A stretch of DNA of 64,000 nucleotides from Bin80 sp965261255 (lineage in GTDB: Bacteria > Bacteroidota > Rhodothermia > Rhodothermales > Bin80): assembly GCA_965261255.1 (NCBI GenBank), contig CBDHCQ010000004.1, positions 992,001 to 1,056,000 on the forward strand, read 5' to 3'. The first letter of the stretch is position 1. Each line of letters starts with the position of its first letter. The notes beneath the pieces are model-generated. The model did not search any database. It was given only the letters and a program-made list of their open reading frames with translations, and was not told the DNA's origin. Positions 1-9,301 of this stretch are shown here, in pieces. The translations under genes and the position numbers were made by a program.

Positions 1-745
1 TGTAAGGAGTGACCTGTATGTTACGGCGGGGGCGAATTTCTATGATACCTTCCAGAGTACCGTATTGGGCAACCGTACCGCTGCTTCTTTCGGCCCTCGG
101 AATTAGAACCCAGTCGGATACTTCTCCGAGGCGAGGGATTACACGCCTGAAGTTGATACCCCAACGCTGGTCTGGTGTATCAGAGAAGCGGAGCATAGTA
201 AATGGTATGCGCATCTCCACAACCCAGCCCCCTTCGGTACGGCGGACGGCACTCTTCCATACCGCATTCCAGGACGTATCGAAATCAAACCCACCACCTC
301 CACGAAAACGGTTTCCGGTGTAGACCCCATCCGCCTGTACTCCGGCGGCGTTCACGGCAAAATTATATGCTGTTTTTCGGTCAAAATAGGAATCAATAGA
401 TGCAATGAACCAATCTGCCTGGTTGAATTCATCTCGACGTCCGAGGACACGTCGGATCCCTTCGGGTTCGGTATCACGAAGCGTTGCACTGATAAAAAGC
501 TGACTTTGCCCGTATAGAATGCGAACCTCGGTCTGTTGCGTGGCTGGTTCTCCCTCGTGAGGTGAGTATTGCGTAAAGTTTGTAGCTACAGCAGCACTCA
601 GCCATGCTTCTTCGTCAAGTATGCCATCTATACTGATCTCTTCGGACGCGTATGATGCCGAAAGGACGCAATCCTCAGGGCAGGGCGTATCTGTGGGCGA
701 ATACATTACTGTCCCCAGCACAAAAACTGTCAATGCAAAATGCAT
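1..745 (-). CDS. DUF5916 / CBM9-like domain outer-membrane-associated protein, 5' part
   Basis: The frame is open from an ATG at 745 down to the window edge, so only the first 248 residues are visible and the C-terminus is missing. The protein opens with a short hydrophobic leader, then a carbohydrate-binding family 9-like domain from about residue 35 (DGILDEEAW, then a long beta-rich stretch with TEVRILYGQSQLFISATLRD and WVVEMRIPFTMLRF). This arrangement is that of Bacteroidota DUF5916 proteins, which usually continue into a large beta-barrel-like C-terminal part. The substrate is unknown. The family call rests on the recognisable N-terminal domain; the barrel part cannot be checked here. 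Confidence 0.8.
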   Translation of the reverse strand, partial: MHFALTVFVLGTVMYSPTDTPCPEDCVLSASYASEEISIDGILDEEAWLSAAVATNFTQYSPHEGEPATQQTEVRILYGQSQLFISATLRDTEPEGIRRVLGRRDEFNQADWFIASIDSYFDRKTAYNFAVNAAGVQADGVYTGNRFRGGGGFDFDTSWNAVWKSAVRRTEGGWVVEMRIPFTMLRFSDTPDQRWGINFRRVIPRLGEVSDWVLIPRAERSSGTVAQYGTLEGIIEIRPRRNIQVTPY

Positions 746-1108
746 TCTAAAGGCGGTAGCGGTTGGATATTTGGAGATAAAACGTCAAACCAGCACACTT
801 GTACTCTTTGTTTCCCGGTCGGTTACGAAGTAGCACATCAAAACACCAGCGTCAGGTTGAACTGAAGCCTGTGTTGCGGCAGTAAATCTAACAACAAACG
901 TCCACAGATTCTCAACATAGCGATAACAAGGATATTACCCTAGGGAGAGTCAACAACATGTGCGCATCTGGAGATAGACGTCTCCAAGATTGTATCTATT
1001 CCACATGATGTGGTTTAAGGGAATCAAATGAGCAGGCCTTAGGTGGGGATGCTAGATAATAGCGAGGCCGCGGGCACAAATCAAATGACCGTCAAGGGTA
1101 GCGACAGG
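746..1108. other. gene-free gap, 363 bp
   Basis: No supported reading frame. It must hold the promoter of the minus-strand DUF5916 gene and the 3' end of the YdeI-family transcript. A small inverted repeat (GGAGA/TCTCC, 970-985) is present but has no T-run on either side, so I do not call it a terminator. Confidence 0.5.
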
Positions 1109-1690
1109 TTACCGTGCACGTAGTCCTTTCCCATCAAAGATTTTTTGCCGGCATCTTTCAATTCGTGCGGTGCGTGTCTTGGACTTTTTGGCATCGGAGA
1201 AATGCATGACGTAACCGCGCTGTCGCCCAGGTGATAGGTTATTGAAGGCAATTCGAAAATCTGGATCTGAGTCAAACTTTTCGATAAGTTCTCCGGGGTA
1301 TGTACAGTCGATCTGCAGCTCTACCTTCAAACCGGCTTGTTCGATTTCGATTGCCTCGTGGACGTAGGCCTTGATGCTTTTTGCTGCGGTCAGCACGTCC
1401 TCAGCGTTGGTAAAGCATATCAGGTACCCAGCCCTTGAATGAATTCCCTGGGGTTCGAGAAGGTCATCGGGATCTTTCAGTAGCACACACTTGAAGAACA
1501 GTAGCGAGAGGAAGCTGGCCATTCTCTGGATGATGCAAATGTTCTTTCCGTTATAAGTGTAGCAGGGACTTCTCCATTTAATCTCCTCGGTCAGATTGCA
1601 TTCCAGAAGGATTTCTCTCAGCAAATTTGCTTCTCTCTCCCAGTGTTTGGCGTAGCTGAATAATTTGTTGACCTTGGGATTTTTGGTCAT
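1109..1690 (-). CDS. YdeI/OmpD-associated (DUF1801-type) family protein
   Basis: 193 residues. The N-terminal two thirds (about 15-105) match the DUF1801/YdeI fold, including IKWRSPCYTYNGKNICII near residue 37. The C-terminal segment at 152-180 has the family hallmark LSPGRQRGYVMHF followed by a Lys/Arg-rich helix (AKKSKTRTARIERC). The biochemical role of the family is not established; some members are annotated as bacteriocin-protection proteins, which I would not rely on. The start ATG at 1690 is supported because the same start is kept in the broken copy upstream (see 2064-2330). Monocistronic by position. Confidence 0.85.
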   Translation of the reverse strand: MTKNPKVNKLFSYAKHWEREANLLREILLECNLTEEIKWRSPCYTYNGKNICIIQRMASFLSLLFFKCVLLKDPDDLLEPQGIHSRAGYLICFTNAEDVLTAAKSIKAYVHEAIEIEQAGLKVELQIDCTYPGELIEKFDSDPDFRIAFNNLSPGRQRGYVMHFSDAKKSKTRTARIERCRQKIFDGKGLRAR

Positions 1691-2063
1691 TTTGGTTACT
1701 GCTTCTACATCTTTGTTAAAGTGGAGGGTGCCTGTACACCTTCCGGGTATGTGGCGGCCCGAACATTATGAGACTGTTGAAAACACCATTCAAATTTCGG
1801 AGAAGAATATTTCACTGTCAAGATTGATTTTTGCAAAGATTCGGGGGCGATCCTACCTTTACCGCTGCCCGAAACAGCTCTCTGGGGAGGCAGAAGCATT
1901 CTTTTATCCTCTGATTTTAACCTATTGACGCGCCGACCCTAGGGAATCGTTTCAAATTGTGCGCGATCGCCTCCATTGCATGCGCTGCATACACCTTCTG
2001 CAGTCCTTTTATTTGCGTACTTCCCAAGCCTGACCACCGCTTCAGACTCCAAAGGTCAGTCCC

Positions 2064-2330
2064 ACTACCCAGCCGTTGAGTGAAGTCCCTTGGGTTCGAG
2101 AAGGTCGTCGGAATTTTTCAGTGGTACACCCTTGAAGAACAGTAAAGAGAGGAAGCCGACCATTTTCTGGATGGTGCAAATGTTCTTTCCGTTATGCGTG
2201 TAGCAGGGGCTTCTCCATTTGATCTCTTCGGTCAGATTGCATTCCAGAAGGATCCCTCTCAGATAATTTGCTTCTCACACCCAGTTTTTGGCGTTGCTAA
2301 ATAATTTGTTGGCTCTGGGATTTTGGTCAT
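2064..2330 (-). pseudogene. Truncated, frameshifted second copy of the YdeI-family gene
   Basis: This stretch closely parallels 1423-1690, the N-terminal half of the intact gene. Matching landmarks sit 641 bp apart at GGTTCGAG (1452 and 2093) and 640 bp apart at the start ATG (1690 and 2330). The one-base difference is a lost T in the run just after the start (five T on the plus strand at 1681-1685, four in the copy), which shifts the frame at about codon 4. The sequence matching the C-terminal half is not recognisable. Bases upstream of both starts are also similar (TACACCTTCC), so the duplication included the 5' flank. Confidence 0.75.
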
Positions 2331-2401
2331 TCAGGCTACTACTTTTACACCTTCCCGGATTGTAGCGGTCCGCACATCATGTGAATCGCATTTTGTGCTG
2401 C

Positions 2402-2875
2402 TCAATTGTTGTTTTGCCAAATTTCTGAATCCCACTCGCGAGCGACATCCTGGCACGCAGCCACGGCCAACGCGTCAGCCCGGTTGTTGAGTTTGTTGTT
2501 GGCGTGGGCTTTGACCTTGATCCACTGGACTTCATGTTTTTGAGCTTCGCTCCAAAGGTCCTTCCAGAGATCCTGGTTTTTAACCGGTTGCTTGTTTGAG
2601 GTCAACCACCCGTTGGAATGCCATCGATAGAGCCATCCATCCGTGAATGCGCGCCGGAGATACTGGCTATCCGTGTGAAGCTTTACATCACACGGCTCTT
2701 TTAGCAACTGCAGTGCTTTGAGTGCCGCAGTCATTTCCATTCGATTGTTTGTGGTTTGGGGTGATCCTCCCGTAAGAACACGTTCTTTTTTATTATAGCG
2801 AAGGATTGCGGCCCAGCCGCCTCTGCCAGGATTACCTTCACAACTACCGTCGGTGTAGATCGTTACTTTCTTCAT
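2402..2875 (-). CDS. rnhA: Ribonuclease HI
   Basis: 157 residues, the normal size for bacterial RNase HI, which cuts the RNA strand of RNA:DNA hybrids. The four catalytic carboxylates are all visible: D9 (YTDGS), E47 (NNRMEMTAAL), D69 (HTDSQY) and D134 (NRADALA). H124 lies in VKAHANNKLNN, and the Trp-rich basic handle is at 81-96. The gene diverges from obgE with only 15 bp between the two start codons, so each promoter must lie inside or very near the opposite coding region. Confidence 0.96.
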   Translation of the reverse strand: MKKVTIYTDGSCEGNPGRGGWAAILRYNKKERVLTGGSPQTTNNRMEMTAALKALQLLKEPCDVKLHTDSQYLRRAFTDGWLYRWHSNGWLTSNKQPVKNQDLWKDLWSEAQKHEVQWIKVKAHANNKLNNRADALAVAACQDVAREWDSEIWQNNN

Positions 2876-2890
2876 TATCGGGTTTTATTA

Positions 2891-3904
2891 ATGCGATTTG
2901 TAGATCAGGTTACTATTCATGCAAGAAGCGGCCCCGGAGGCGCTGGTTGTGTAGCTTTCCGTCGAGAAAAATACGTTCCTAAGGGCGGTCCTGCAGGTGG
3001 CAATGGTGGTCGGGGTGGTTCAGTGATCCTGATGGCGGATAAACATCTATATACACTTTTGGATCTGCGTTACAATCCACATCAGCGAGCGCCTGGGGGA
3101 GAAGCGGGGCAGGGTAATAATCGTGCGGGCAAAAGCGGTCAAGATTTGATTTTACGCGTACCTTGCGGCACCCTGGCACGATTGTCTGAAGATGGCAGCC
3201 TGCTGGGCGAGGTCCTGAAACACGGTGATCAATTTATGCTAGTTGAAGGGGGGCGGGGTGGTAAGGGTAATACTTTTTTCAAGTCTGCAACCCACCAGTT
3301 GCCCCGATATGCTCAACCCGGAGAGCCGGGCGAAGAAAAGTCTGTTGTGCTGGAACTCAAGATGCTGGCCGATGTCGGATTGGTTGGCTTTCCGAATGTA
3401 GGAAAAAGTACGCTGGTGGCCTCAGTTTCCTCTGCTCGCCCCAAGATAGCAGATTATCCATTTACAACGCTTGTACCAAGCCCAGGAGTCGTAAGGGTAG
3501 AGGACTATGAATCGTTTGTCATTGCTGATATCCCCGGTATTATCTCAGGGGCTAGCGAAGGCAAAGGACTCGGACTACGTTTTTTGAGACATATTGAACG
3601 TAATGCGGTGCTTCTGTTCGTGATTCCAGTTACGTCGGAGGACTATGTTGCTGAATTCACGGACCTCATGCGGGAATTGAACAACTATGATCCCAAACTC
3701 TCAGATAAGCGTAGATTTATTGCGTTGTCTAAGGCAGATCTGATTCCCAAGGAAGACTATGCGGATCGCCTTGAGCGTGCCCGTGCCAAATTTGAAGCCA
3801 ACGAGACGGTATTTTTGATCAGCGCGGTAACCGGTTTTGGGTTGGAGACGCTCAAGTACGAGCTGTGGAATTGTGTTCAGGAGGTGCGCCTAGAAGATGG
3901 ATGA
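2891..3904 (+). CDS. obgE: Obg family GTPase (ribosome assembly)
   Basis: 337 residues. The glycine-rich Obg fold spans about 1-157 (VPKGGPAGGNGGRGG at 29-43). The G domain follows with P-loop GFPNVGKS at 166-173, switch region YPFTTL near 189, DIPG at 213-216, and SKAD replacing the usual NKxD. It binds the 50S particle and acts in ribosome maturation. There is no long C-terminal OCT extension. It is first in a plus-strand run and overlaps rluD by 8 bp, which suggests coupled translation. Confidence 0.97.
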   Translation: MRFVDQVTIHARSGPGGAGCVAFRREKYVPKGGPAGGNGGRGGSVILMADKHLYTLLDLRYNPHQRAPGGEAGQGNNRAGKSGQDLILRVPCGTLARLSEDGSLLGEVLKHGDQFMLVEGGRGGKGNTFFKSATHQLPRYAQPGEPGEEKSVVLELKMLADVGLVGFPNVGKSTLVASVSSARPKIADYPFTTLVPSPGVVRVEDYESFVIADIPGIISGASEGKGLGLRFLRHIERNAVLLFVIPVTSEDYVAEFTDLMRELNNYDPKLSDKRRFIALSKADLIPKEDYADRLERARAKFEANETVFLISAVTGFGLETLKYELWNCVQEVRLEDG

Positions 3905-4883
3905 TCAGAAAGAAAACAAACTTGTTGCGGATGCCCGGCAGCGCCTGGATGTTAGCTTGTCCTGTATCCCGGATTTGGGATCGCGAAGTCAGGCACAGAA
4001 AGCAATCCGCGCTGGAAATGTTACAGTAGATGGTAAGGTGAGAATACGGCCTTCCTATCCGGTTGTGCCAGGCGCGGTAATCAGATGGAAAAAACCGGTT
4101 GTACAGGTACCGCAACTCTTGCCACAGGCGCTGCCCATTGATGTGGTATATGAGGATGAGAGTGTGCTCGTAATCAATAAGTCGGCACGAATGCCTGTAC
4201 ATCCGGGAGCAGGAAGGCATTCAGGAACCCTGGTTAATGCAGTATTGCACCATGTGAATGCAACACTTCCACACGCACCGGACGAAGCATTTCGTCCAGG
4301 TATTGTTCATCGACTGGATATGGACACGACGGGTTTATTGGTTGTTGCCAAAAACGATGAGGCGCATCGTGCGTTACAGTCTCAGTTTGAAGCCCGGACT
4401 GTTGCGAGATACTATACCGGGATTGTGTGGGGCATCCCTGATCCCCGGACGGGTATGATAGATGCTCCCATTGGCAGGTCAAGGCGCAACCGAATCAGGA
4501 TGTCGGTTCATTCCGGGGGACGCCAGGCATTGACACATTATGAAACACGCGAAATACTGGGAGTGACCGCAGTGGTGCAATTTAGGCTAAGTACGGGACG
4601 AACCCATCAAATCAGGGTTCACGCAAGCCATGTAGGGCACCCGCTTGTTGGAGACGCTGTCTATGGTGGTGCCACAATTGAACGTGGTACAGTCACCGCA
4701 AAGAGGCGCGCATTCTTCAGGAATATTTTTAACGTAATGGATCGTCAGGCATTGCATGCACAATCGCTAGGCTTTATTCATCCGGATTCCGGTGAGGCTA
4801 TGGAGTTTGTTACAGATTTGCCAGAGGATATGGTTTGGGCAATCGAGCAGTTACGCAAAGATCCGGCAGTTTTTCGGGGCTGA
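3897..4883 (+). CDS. rluD: RluD-family 23S rRNA pseudouridine synthase
   Basis: 328 residues. An S4-type RNA-binding domain lies at about 13-60. The catalytic domain carries the signature GIVHRLDMDTTGLLVVAK, with catalytic Asp at 141, and the later GRTHQIRVH motif. The family isomerises uridines in 23S rRNA; the exact target site (RluC versus RluD type) cannot be fixed from sequence alone, though the S4 domain and length suit RluD. The start overlaps the obgE stop by 8 bp. It is followed 17 bp later by hisS. Confidence 0.92.
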   Translation: MDDQKENKLVADARQRLDVSLSCIPDLGSRSQAQKAIRAGNVTVDGKVRIRPSYPVVPGAVIRWKKPVVQVPQLLPQALPIDVVYEDESVLVINKSARMPVHPGAGRHSGTLVNAVLHHVNATLPHAPDEAFRPGIVHRLDMDTTGLLVVAKNDEAHRALQSQFEARTVARYYTGIVWGIPDPRTGMIDAPIGRSRRNRIRMSVHSGGRQALTHYETREILGVTAVVQFRLSTGRTHQIRVHASHVGHPLVGDAVYGGATIERGTVTAKRRAFFRNIFNVMDRQALHAQSLGFIHPDSGEAMEFVTDLPEDMVWAIEQLRKDPAVFRG

Positions 4884-4900
4884 GCAACTAGGTAAATTCA

Positions 4901-6187
4901 GTGAAAGGTGCTTTTCAAACAATAGAGGGGACAAGCGACTTGCTGTCCGGGGCACGACGACCTCTTGTACGCATTGAGGTTTGGCGCCACGTAGAACATG
5001 TAATCCATACGGTCATGCACAGGCACGGGTTTGCAGAAATCCGAACACCTGTCCTTGAACCCACTGGATTGGTTGCTAGAGGTATAGGTGAACTCACGGA
5101 TATTGTCTCCAAGGAGATGTTTACGTTTGAGCGCGGCGATACCAGTTATGTATTGCGTCCAGAGTTGACAGCTCCTATCATGCGTGCATATCTGCAACAT
5201 CACATGGAACAGAAGCCCGGAGTGCAGCGGCTTTATTATATCGGGCCTTGTTTCAGAGCCGAGCGCCCTCAGAAGGGACGCTACCGGCAATTCCATCAGT
5301 TTGGCGCTGAAATCATCGGAACGGACGATCCAAGAGCAGATGCCGAAGTCATTGCCGTGATGATGGACATTTACCGGACTCTCGAACTCACCGAAACGCA
5401 ACTTCGCATAAATACGCTTGGAGACGCCGAGACCAGGCCCAGATACCGCGAGGCCCTGGTAAAGTACCTGACTCCACATACGGAGGCACTCACGCAAATC
5501 AGCCGCGAGCGCCTTTCGCGTAATCCGCTTCGAATCCTGGATACGAAAGTTGAGGCAGAACGCGTTCTGCTCGAGGATGCTCCTCGTTTATCGGACTATA
5601 TTGATGAGGACAGCCGGGATAGCTACGAAGCACTTAAGGAGCTCCTGAAGTCTCTGTCGATTTCGTTTGTAGAGGATCCAATGCTGGTACGTGGATTGGA
5701 TTACTATACACAGACCGCTTTTGAGCTGGAGCACGGTGGTATAGGGGCACAGCGTGCATTGGCAGGCGGGGGACGATATGATCTGTTAGCTCCTGCGATA
5801 GGGGCGTCGCGCCCTGTTCCGGCAGTTGGCTTCGCTGCGGGAATGGAGCGTCTCATCCTGGCTTTGAAAGCTTCTGGGCTATTGCTGCCCGAAGAACATC
5901 CATTTGACGTTTGGATGGTTGCACTGGGAGAAACGGCAGGCCGGGAGGCTTTTCTGTTATTGCAGTCGCTGCGCGCAGCGGGCTTACGCGTGGGAATGGA
6001 GCTCGGCTACCGTTCAATGAAGGCGCAGATGCGCCTTGCCAATCGTGCACGTGCACGACAAGTTGTTATTGTGGCGGACCGTGAGCTAGAGGCGGAACTT
6101 GCAACAGTAAAAGATATGGGGACTGGTGAGCAGTCAATGGTTCCTCTAGCCCGACTAGCCGACAACCTGATCAAAAAACTGAACTAG
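4901..6187 (+). CDS. hisS: Histidyl-tRNA synthetase
   Basis: 428 residues starting at a GTG. Class II motif 2 is at 118-137 (FRAERPQKGRYRQFHQFGAE). The histidine-specific loop is VRGLDYY at 263-269, motif 3 is AVGFAAGMERL, and an anticodon-binding domain fills the last ~95 residues. It charges tRNA-His with histidine. The GTG is chosen because the protein then begins MKGAFQTIEGTSDLL, the conserved N-terminus; no upstream ATG fits. It sits in the obgE-to-rlmB run, with only 3 bp before lgt. Confidence 0.96.
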   Translation: MKGAFQTIEGTSDLLSGARRPLVRIEVWRHVEHVIHTVMHRHGFAEIRTPVLEPTGLVARGIGELTDIVSKEMFTFERGDTSYVLRPELTAPIMRAYLQHHMEQKPGVQRLYYIGPCFRAERPQKGRYRQFHQFGAEIIGTDDPRADAEVIAVMMDIYRTLELTETQLRINTLGDAETRPRYREALVKYLTPHTEALTQISRERLSRNPLRILDTKVEAERVLLEDAPRLSDYIDEDSRDSYEALKELLKSLSISFVEDPMLVRGLDYYTQTAFELEHGGIGAQRALAGGGRYDLLAPAIGASRPVPAVGFAAGMERLILALKASGLLLPEEHPFDVWMVALGETAGREAFLLLQSLRAAGLRVGMELGYRSMKAQMRLANRARARQVVIVADRELEAELATVKDMGTGEQSMVPLARLADNLIKKLN

Positions 6188-6190
6188 ACT

Positions 6191-7087
6191 ATGTATCCAC
6201 GCGTCCTGGAAATTCCATTGCCCATTGAGTTTATGGGGAGCAATACGCTCACCATCTACTCGTTTGGCGCGATGATGGCGATTGCATTTTTGGTGGCTGC
6301 CTGGCTAATGCAACGTGAATTGGACAGACTGTTTAGCGAAGGACAGATCGGACCAGTGCGTATACCTTCAAAGAAAAAAGGTCACAAACAACGTATTGTA
6401 GAAGCAAGTCCGGCAGCGCTGGTAGGTACGGTGACCGTAATTGCTGTTGTAGCCGGGATTGTTGGTGCAAAGATCTTTCATATTCTGGAGAACTGGGGGG
6501 ATTTTGTAGCAGATCCTCGGGGAATGCTTTTCTCCCAGGGAGGACTCACATTTTATGGTGGGCTGCTATTTGCCGCAGTGGGAATCATCTGGTATGTACG
6601 AAAGCATAGTGTAAATCTACCGATCTTCGCAGATGTCACGATGCCGACTGTAATGCTGGCCTATGGAATTGGACGTATTGGCTGTCACCTTGCCGGTGAT
6701 GGCGACTGGGGGATTCCCGCAAACGTGGAAGCCAAGCCGGGATTTTTACCAGATTGGCTCTGGAGTGAGACTTATCCGAATAATATACTCGGAGTAACCC
6801 TACCCGAATCGGGAGTCTATCCAACCTCAATCTATGAATTTCTCATGGCGGCAGCATTGTTTGCCGTGCTGTGGGGCTTACGTAGGCATCCATTCAGGAG
6901 GGGATGGTTGACATTCTTGACCGTGCTGTTTTTTGGAGTAGAGCGCCTCTTGATTGAGCAAATCAGGGTCAATAATGTTTTTGAATTCCTTGGAATGGAA
7001 GTCACGCAGGCAGAAGTTATTTCGGTGATAATGATTGTTCTGGGGATCGCAGGATTGATTTTCACCACCCGGCGTAGGTCGCAATGA
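6191..7087 (+). CDS. lgt: Prolipoprotein diacylglyceryl transferase
   Basis: 298 residues with about seven hydrophobic membrane segments. It moves diacylglycerol from phosphatidylglycerol to the lipobox cysteine of prolipoproteins in the inner membrane. Conserved motifs are GGLTFYGGLL at 117-126 and GRIGCHLAGDGDWG at 161-174, with the essential Arg at 162; the Cys-His variant after GRIG is usual in Bacteroidota. A basic stretch at about 58-66 (PSKKKGHKQR) forms a cytoplasmic loop. The stop overlaps the next start as ATGA. At least five lipobox proteins in this window would be its substrates. Confidence 0.95.
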   Translation: MYPRVLEIPLPIEFMGSNTLTIYSFGAMMAIAFLVAAWLMQRELDRLFSEGQIGPVRIPSKKKGHKQRIVEASPAALVGTVTVIAVVAGIVGAKIFHILENWGDFVADPRGMLFSQGGLTFYGGLLFAAVGIIWYVRKHSVNLPIFADVTMPTVMLAYGIGRIGCHLAGDGDWGIPANVEAKPGFLPDWLWSETYPNNILGVTLPESGVYPTSIYEFLMAAALFAVLWGLRRHPFRRGWLTFLTVLFFGVERLLIEQIRVNNVFEFLGMEVTQAEVISVIMIVLGIAGLIFTTRRRSQ

Positions 7088-8481
7088 TCCAGAACATTGC
7101 ACCGCAGTCACTCGGTGGTTGGCTAAGGGAGGCAGATCGGTGTGTGAGTGCCTGGGAGGCGCGCTGGGGGGCTTATGAGACGCATCCGTCGCTCCGTGTA
7201 GAGCACGAGACACTCAGTAAAGTTTACGAGACCTACGTAAATCGTCTTGCGGGCAATTACCCATTTTTCCATCCTCGCTATGCCGGACAGATGCTCAAGC
7301 CGCCTCATCCGGTTGCCATCCTTGGGTACTTAACGGCTATGCGGATTAATCCCAACAACCACGCGCTTGATGGGGGCCCACCAACTGCGGCCATGGAAAA
7401 GGAAGTTGTGGTTGAGATGGCTAGGATGTTTGAGTATCCAGAAGATGCATTGGGACACTTGACCAGCAGTGGAACGATTGCCAACTTGGAGGCGCTCTTT
7501 GTCAGTCGAGAAGAACATCCAGGCAAACCTGTTGCTGTAAGCCAGGAAGCGCATTATACACATGCGCGTATGGGGCACATACTGGGTATGCCCATACAGA
7601 GCGTTGCCGCAGATACATACGGCCGAATGGATCTGGATGCGCTTGAAGAATTGCTTCGTTCACAGGCGATTGGAACCGTGGTGCTTACCGCAGGCACCAC
7701 TGGCACAGGGGCGGTAGACCCCATTGCTGAAGCAGTGACGCTGTGTCGACAGTATGGTGTTCGTATTCATATAGATGCTGCATACGGCGGTTTCTACAGG
7801 TTGCTGAGCAAGACCGGGATGCTGTCCACCGAGGTCGGACGAAACTTGGACGCCATCAACGAAGCTGACTCTATTGTATTGGATCCGCATAAGCATGGGT
7901 TGCAGCCCTATGGCTGTGGCTGCATATTGTACAGCGATCCGACGATGGCGCGGCACTATTTGCATGATTCACCCTACACTTACTTTACGAGCGATGAGTT
8001 GCATCTTGGCGAAATCAGTCTGGAATGCTCGCGTGCAGGTGCAGCAGCAGGCGCTTTGTGGCTAACCCTTCAGCTGCTGCCCTTATCGGCGGAAGAGGGG
8101 CTCGGACCAGTGTTGTCTGCGTGCAGAGAGGCTGCACAGCGTTGGAACATCGCACTGGGCGATACGCCGCTAATAAGTTGGGGCGAGCCGGATTTGGACA
8201 TCGTCTGTTACTTTCCCGCAGTCAAGCCCAGCTCAGTAAGCGGGATAGACCGGGCCTCCCAGTCCCTGTTTGAGCGCGCAATGGCACCCAGTCCAAACCC
8301 GGTATTTCTGAGTGTACTTCGCACACGCTCGGAAGACTTACTTGCCCGTGTGCCCGATTTGTCTGTTGATCAGGATAGCGCCCGGATTCTCAGAAGTGTA
8401 CTCATGCGGCCGGAGCAGGCCGTTCATGCGGAGTCGCTGGTGGATCGTTTGGTAACATTTGTACAGGCTGATGCCGGTTGA
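7084..8481 (+). CDS. PLP-dependent group II decarboxylase family enzyme
   Basis: 465 residues of the fold-type I aminotransferase superfamily, closest to group II decarboxylases (glutamate/aromatic/histidine-type). PLP ligands are visible: D231 in HIDAAYGG and the Schiff-base lysine K270 in DPHKHG, with a TSSGTIANLEAL phosphate-binding region and TAGTTGTGAVDPI. Substrate cannot be read from the sequence; amino-acid decarboxylation is inferred from family. It overlaps lgt by 4 bp and the next gene by 11 bp, so it belongs to the same transcription unit even though its function is unrelated to its neighbours. Confidence 0.85.
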   Translation: MIQNIAPQSLGGWLREADRCVSAWEARWGAYETHPSLRVEHETLSKVYETYVNRLAGNYPFFHPRYAGQMLKPPHPVAILGYLTAMRINPNNHALDGGPPTAAMEKEVVVEMARMFEYPEDALGHLTSSGTIANLEALFVSREEHPGKPVAVSQEAHYTHARMGHILGMPIQSVAADTYGRMDLDALEELLRSQAIGTVVLTAGTTGTGAVDPIAEAVTLCRQYGVRIHIDAAYGGFYRLLSKTGMLSTEVGRNLDAINEADSIVLDPHKHGLQPYGCGCILYSDPTMARHYLHDSPYTYFTSDELHLGEISLECSRAGAAAGALWLTLQLLPLSAEEGLGPVLSACREAAQRWNIALGDTPLISWGEPDLDIVCYFPAVKPSSVSGIDRASQSLFERAMAPSPNPVFLSVLRTRSEDLLARVPDLSVDQDSARILRSVLMRPEQAVHAESLVDRLVTFVQADAG

Positions 8482-9238
8482 TACTTCACTGGTCATTGTT
8501 GGTCGCAATGCCGTTCGAGAGGCTTTGGAACGTAACCCGGCGTCGCTGGAAAAGGTATGTCTTCAGCCGGATGCTCGCGGGTTAAACAGAATCCGTAAGC
8601 TGGCTTCCAGGGCGGGAGTGCCTTTTCGAGTACTTCCCATGGACAGGCTTAGAATCCTGGCAGGCAAAGTACCTCACCAAGGAGTTGTGGCCATACGGGC
8701 AGCGTTCAAGTATGCTGATTATTCGGAAATGCTGGCGGCTATTGCGCCAAATCTTGATGCTGTGCAAGCCAAGCGTCCTCGACTGTTGCTGCTGGATGGT
8801 ATTGAGGATCCCCGCAATTTTGGTGCTGCGGTTCGTTCAGCGGTAGCGTTTGGTGCACAGGGCGTGATTGTATGCTCCCACCATATGGCCCCGGTAAGTA
8901 CGGCGATGGTCAAGGCCAGTAGCGGTACGGCTACACGAGTGCCAATTGCCCGTGTTGAACGATTGGCGGATGTGATCCCCGAGTTGAAGGAGCGTGGTTA
9001 CTTTGTGTATGGTACTGCCGCAAATGCAGGACGGTCTGCTTGGGATGTAAACTGGAGATGTCCCATAGCCTTAGTGGTCGGGAGCGAAAATCGGGGTCTG
9101 TATCCGGATACCGAGCGGGTCTGCGATAGCTTGATTGCGATTCCGTTAAAGGGAGATGTGGAGTCGTTAAATGTATCTGTAGCAACCGGCATCCTGTTGG
9201 CATTGGCTTCTCAGCCAGTCCGTGTCAACGCTGATTAA
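8471..9238 (+). CDS. rlmB: TrmH/SpoU-family RNA 2'-O-methyltransferase (RlmB-like)
   Basis: 255 residues from the ATG at 8471; the frame also opens upstream at a TTG (8459), but the ATG keeps the usual N-terminus VIVGRNAVREAL. An L30e-like N-domain covers about 8-95. The knotted SPOUT domain has IEDPRNFGAAVRSA (Asn116), VVGSENRG and SLNVSVATGILL. RlmB methylates a guanosine of 23S rRNA. The start lies inside the end of the decarboxylase gene. It ends the plus-strand run, facing a convergent minus-strand gene. Confidence 0.92.
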   Translation: MPVDTSLVIVGRNAVREALERNPASLEKVCLQPDARGLNRIRKLASRAGVPFRVLPMDRLRILAGKVPHQGVVAIRAAFKYADYSEMLAAIAPNLDAVQAKRPRLLLLDGIEDPRNFGAAVRSAVAFGAQGVIVCSHHMAPVSTAMVKASSGTATRVPIARVERLADVIPELKERGYFVYGTAANAGRSAWDVNWRCPIALVVGSENRGLYPDTERVCDSLIAIPLKGDVESLNVSVATGILLALASQPVRVNAD

Positions 9239-9301
9239 ACTTGTCTGATCTATGACTGGGAATTGACTCCATGACCATGAGAGTTCAGATAGCAGACAAG
9301 T
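9239..9301. terminator. Inverted repeat between convergent genes, possible bidirectional terminator
   Basis: A perfect 9-bp inverted repeat, ACTTGTCTG at 9239-9247 and CAGACAAGT at 9293-9301, brackets the whole 62-bp gap between rlmB and the convergent minus-strand gene. The loop is long (45 nt), so it is not a classical intrinsic terminator. Its placement exactly at both stop codons suggests a role at the 3' ends of the transcripts. Confidence 0.35.
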
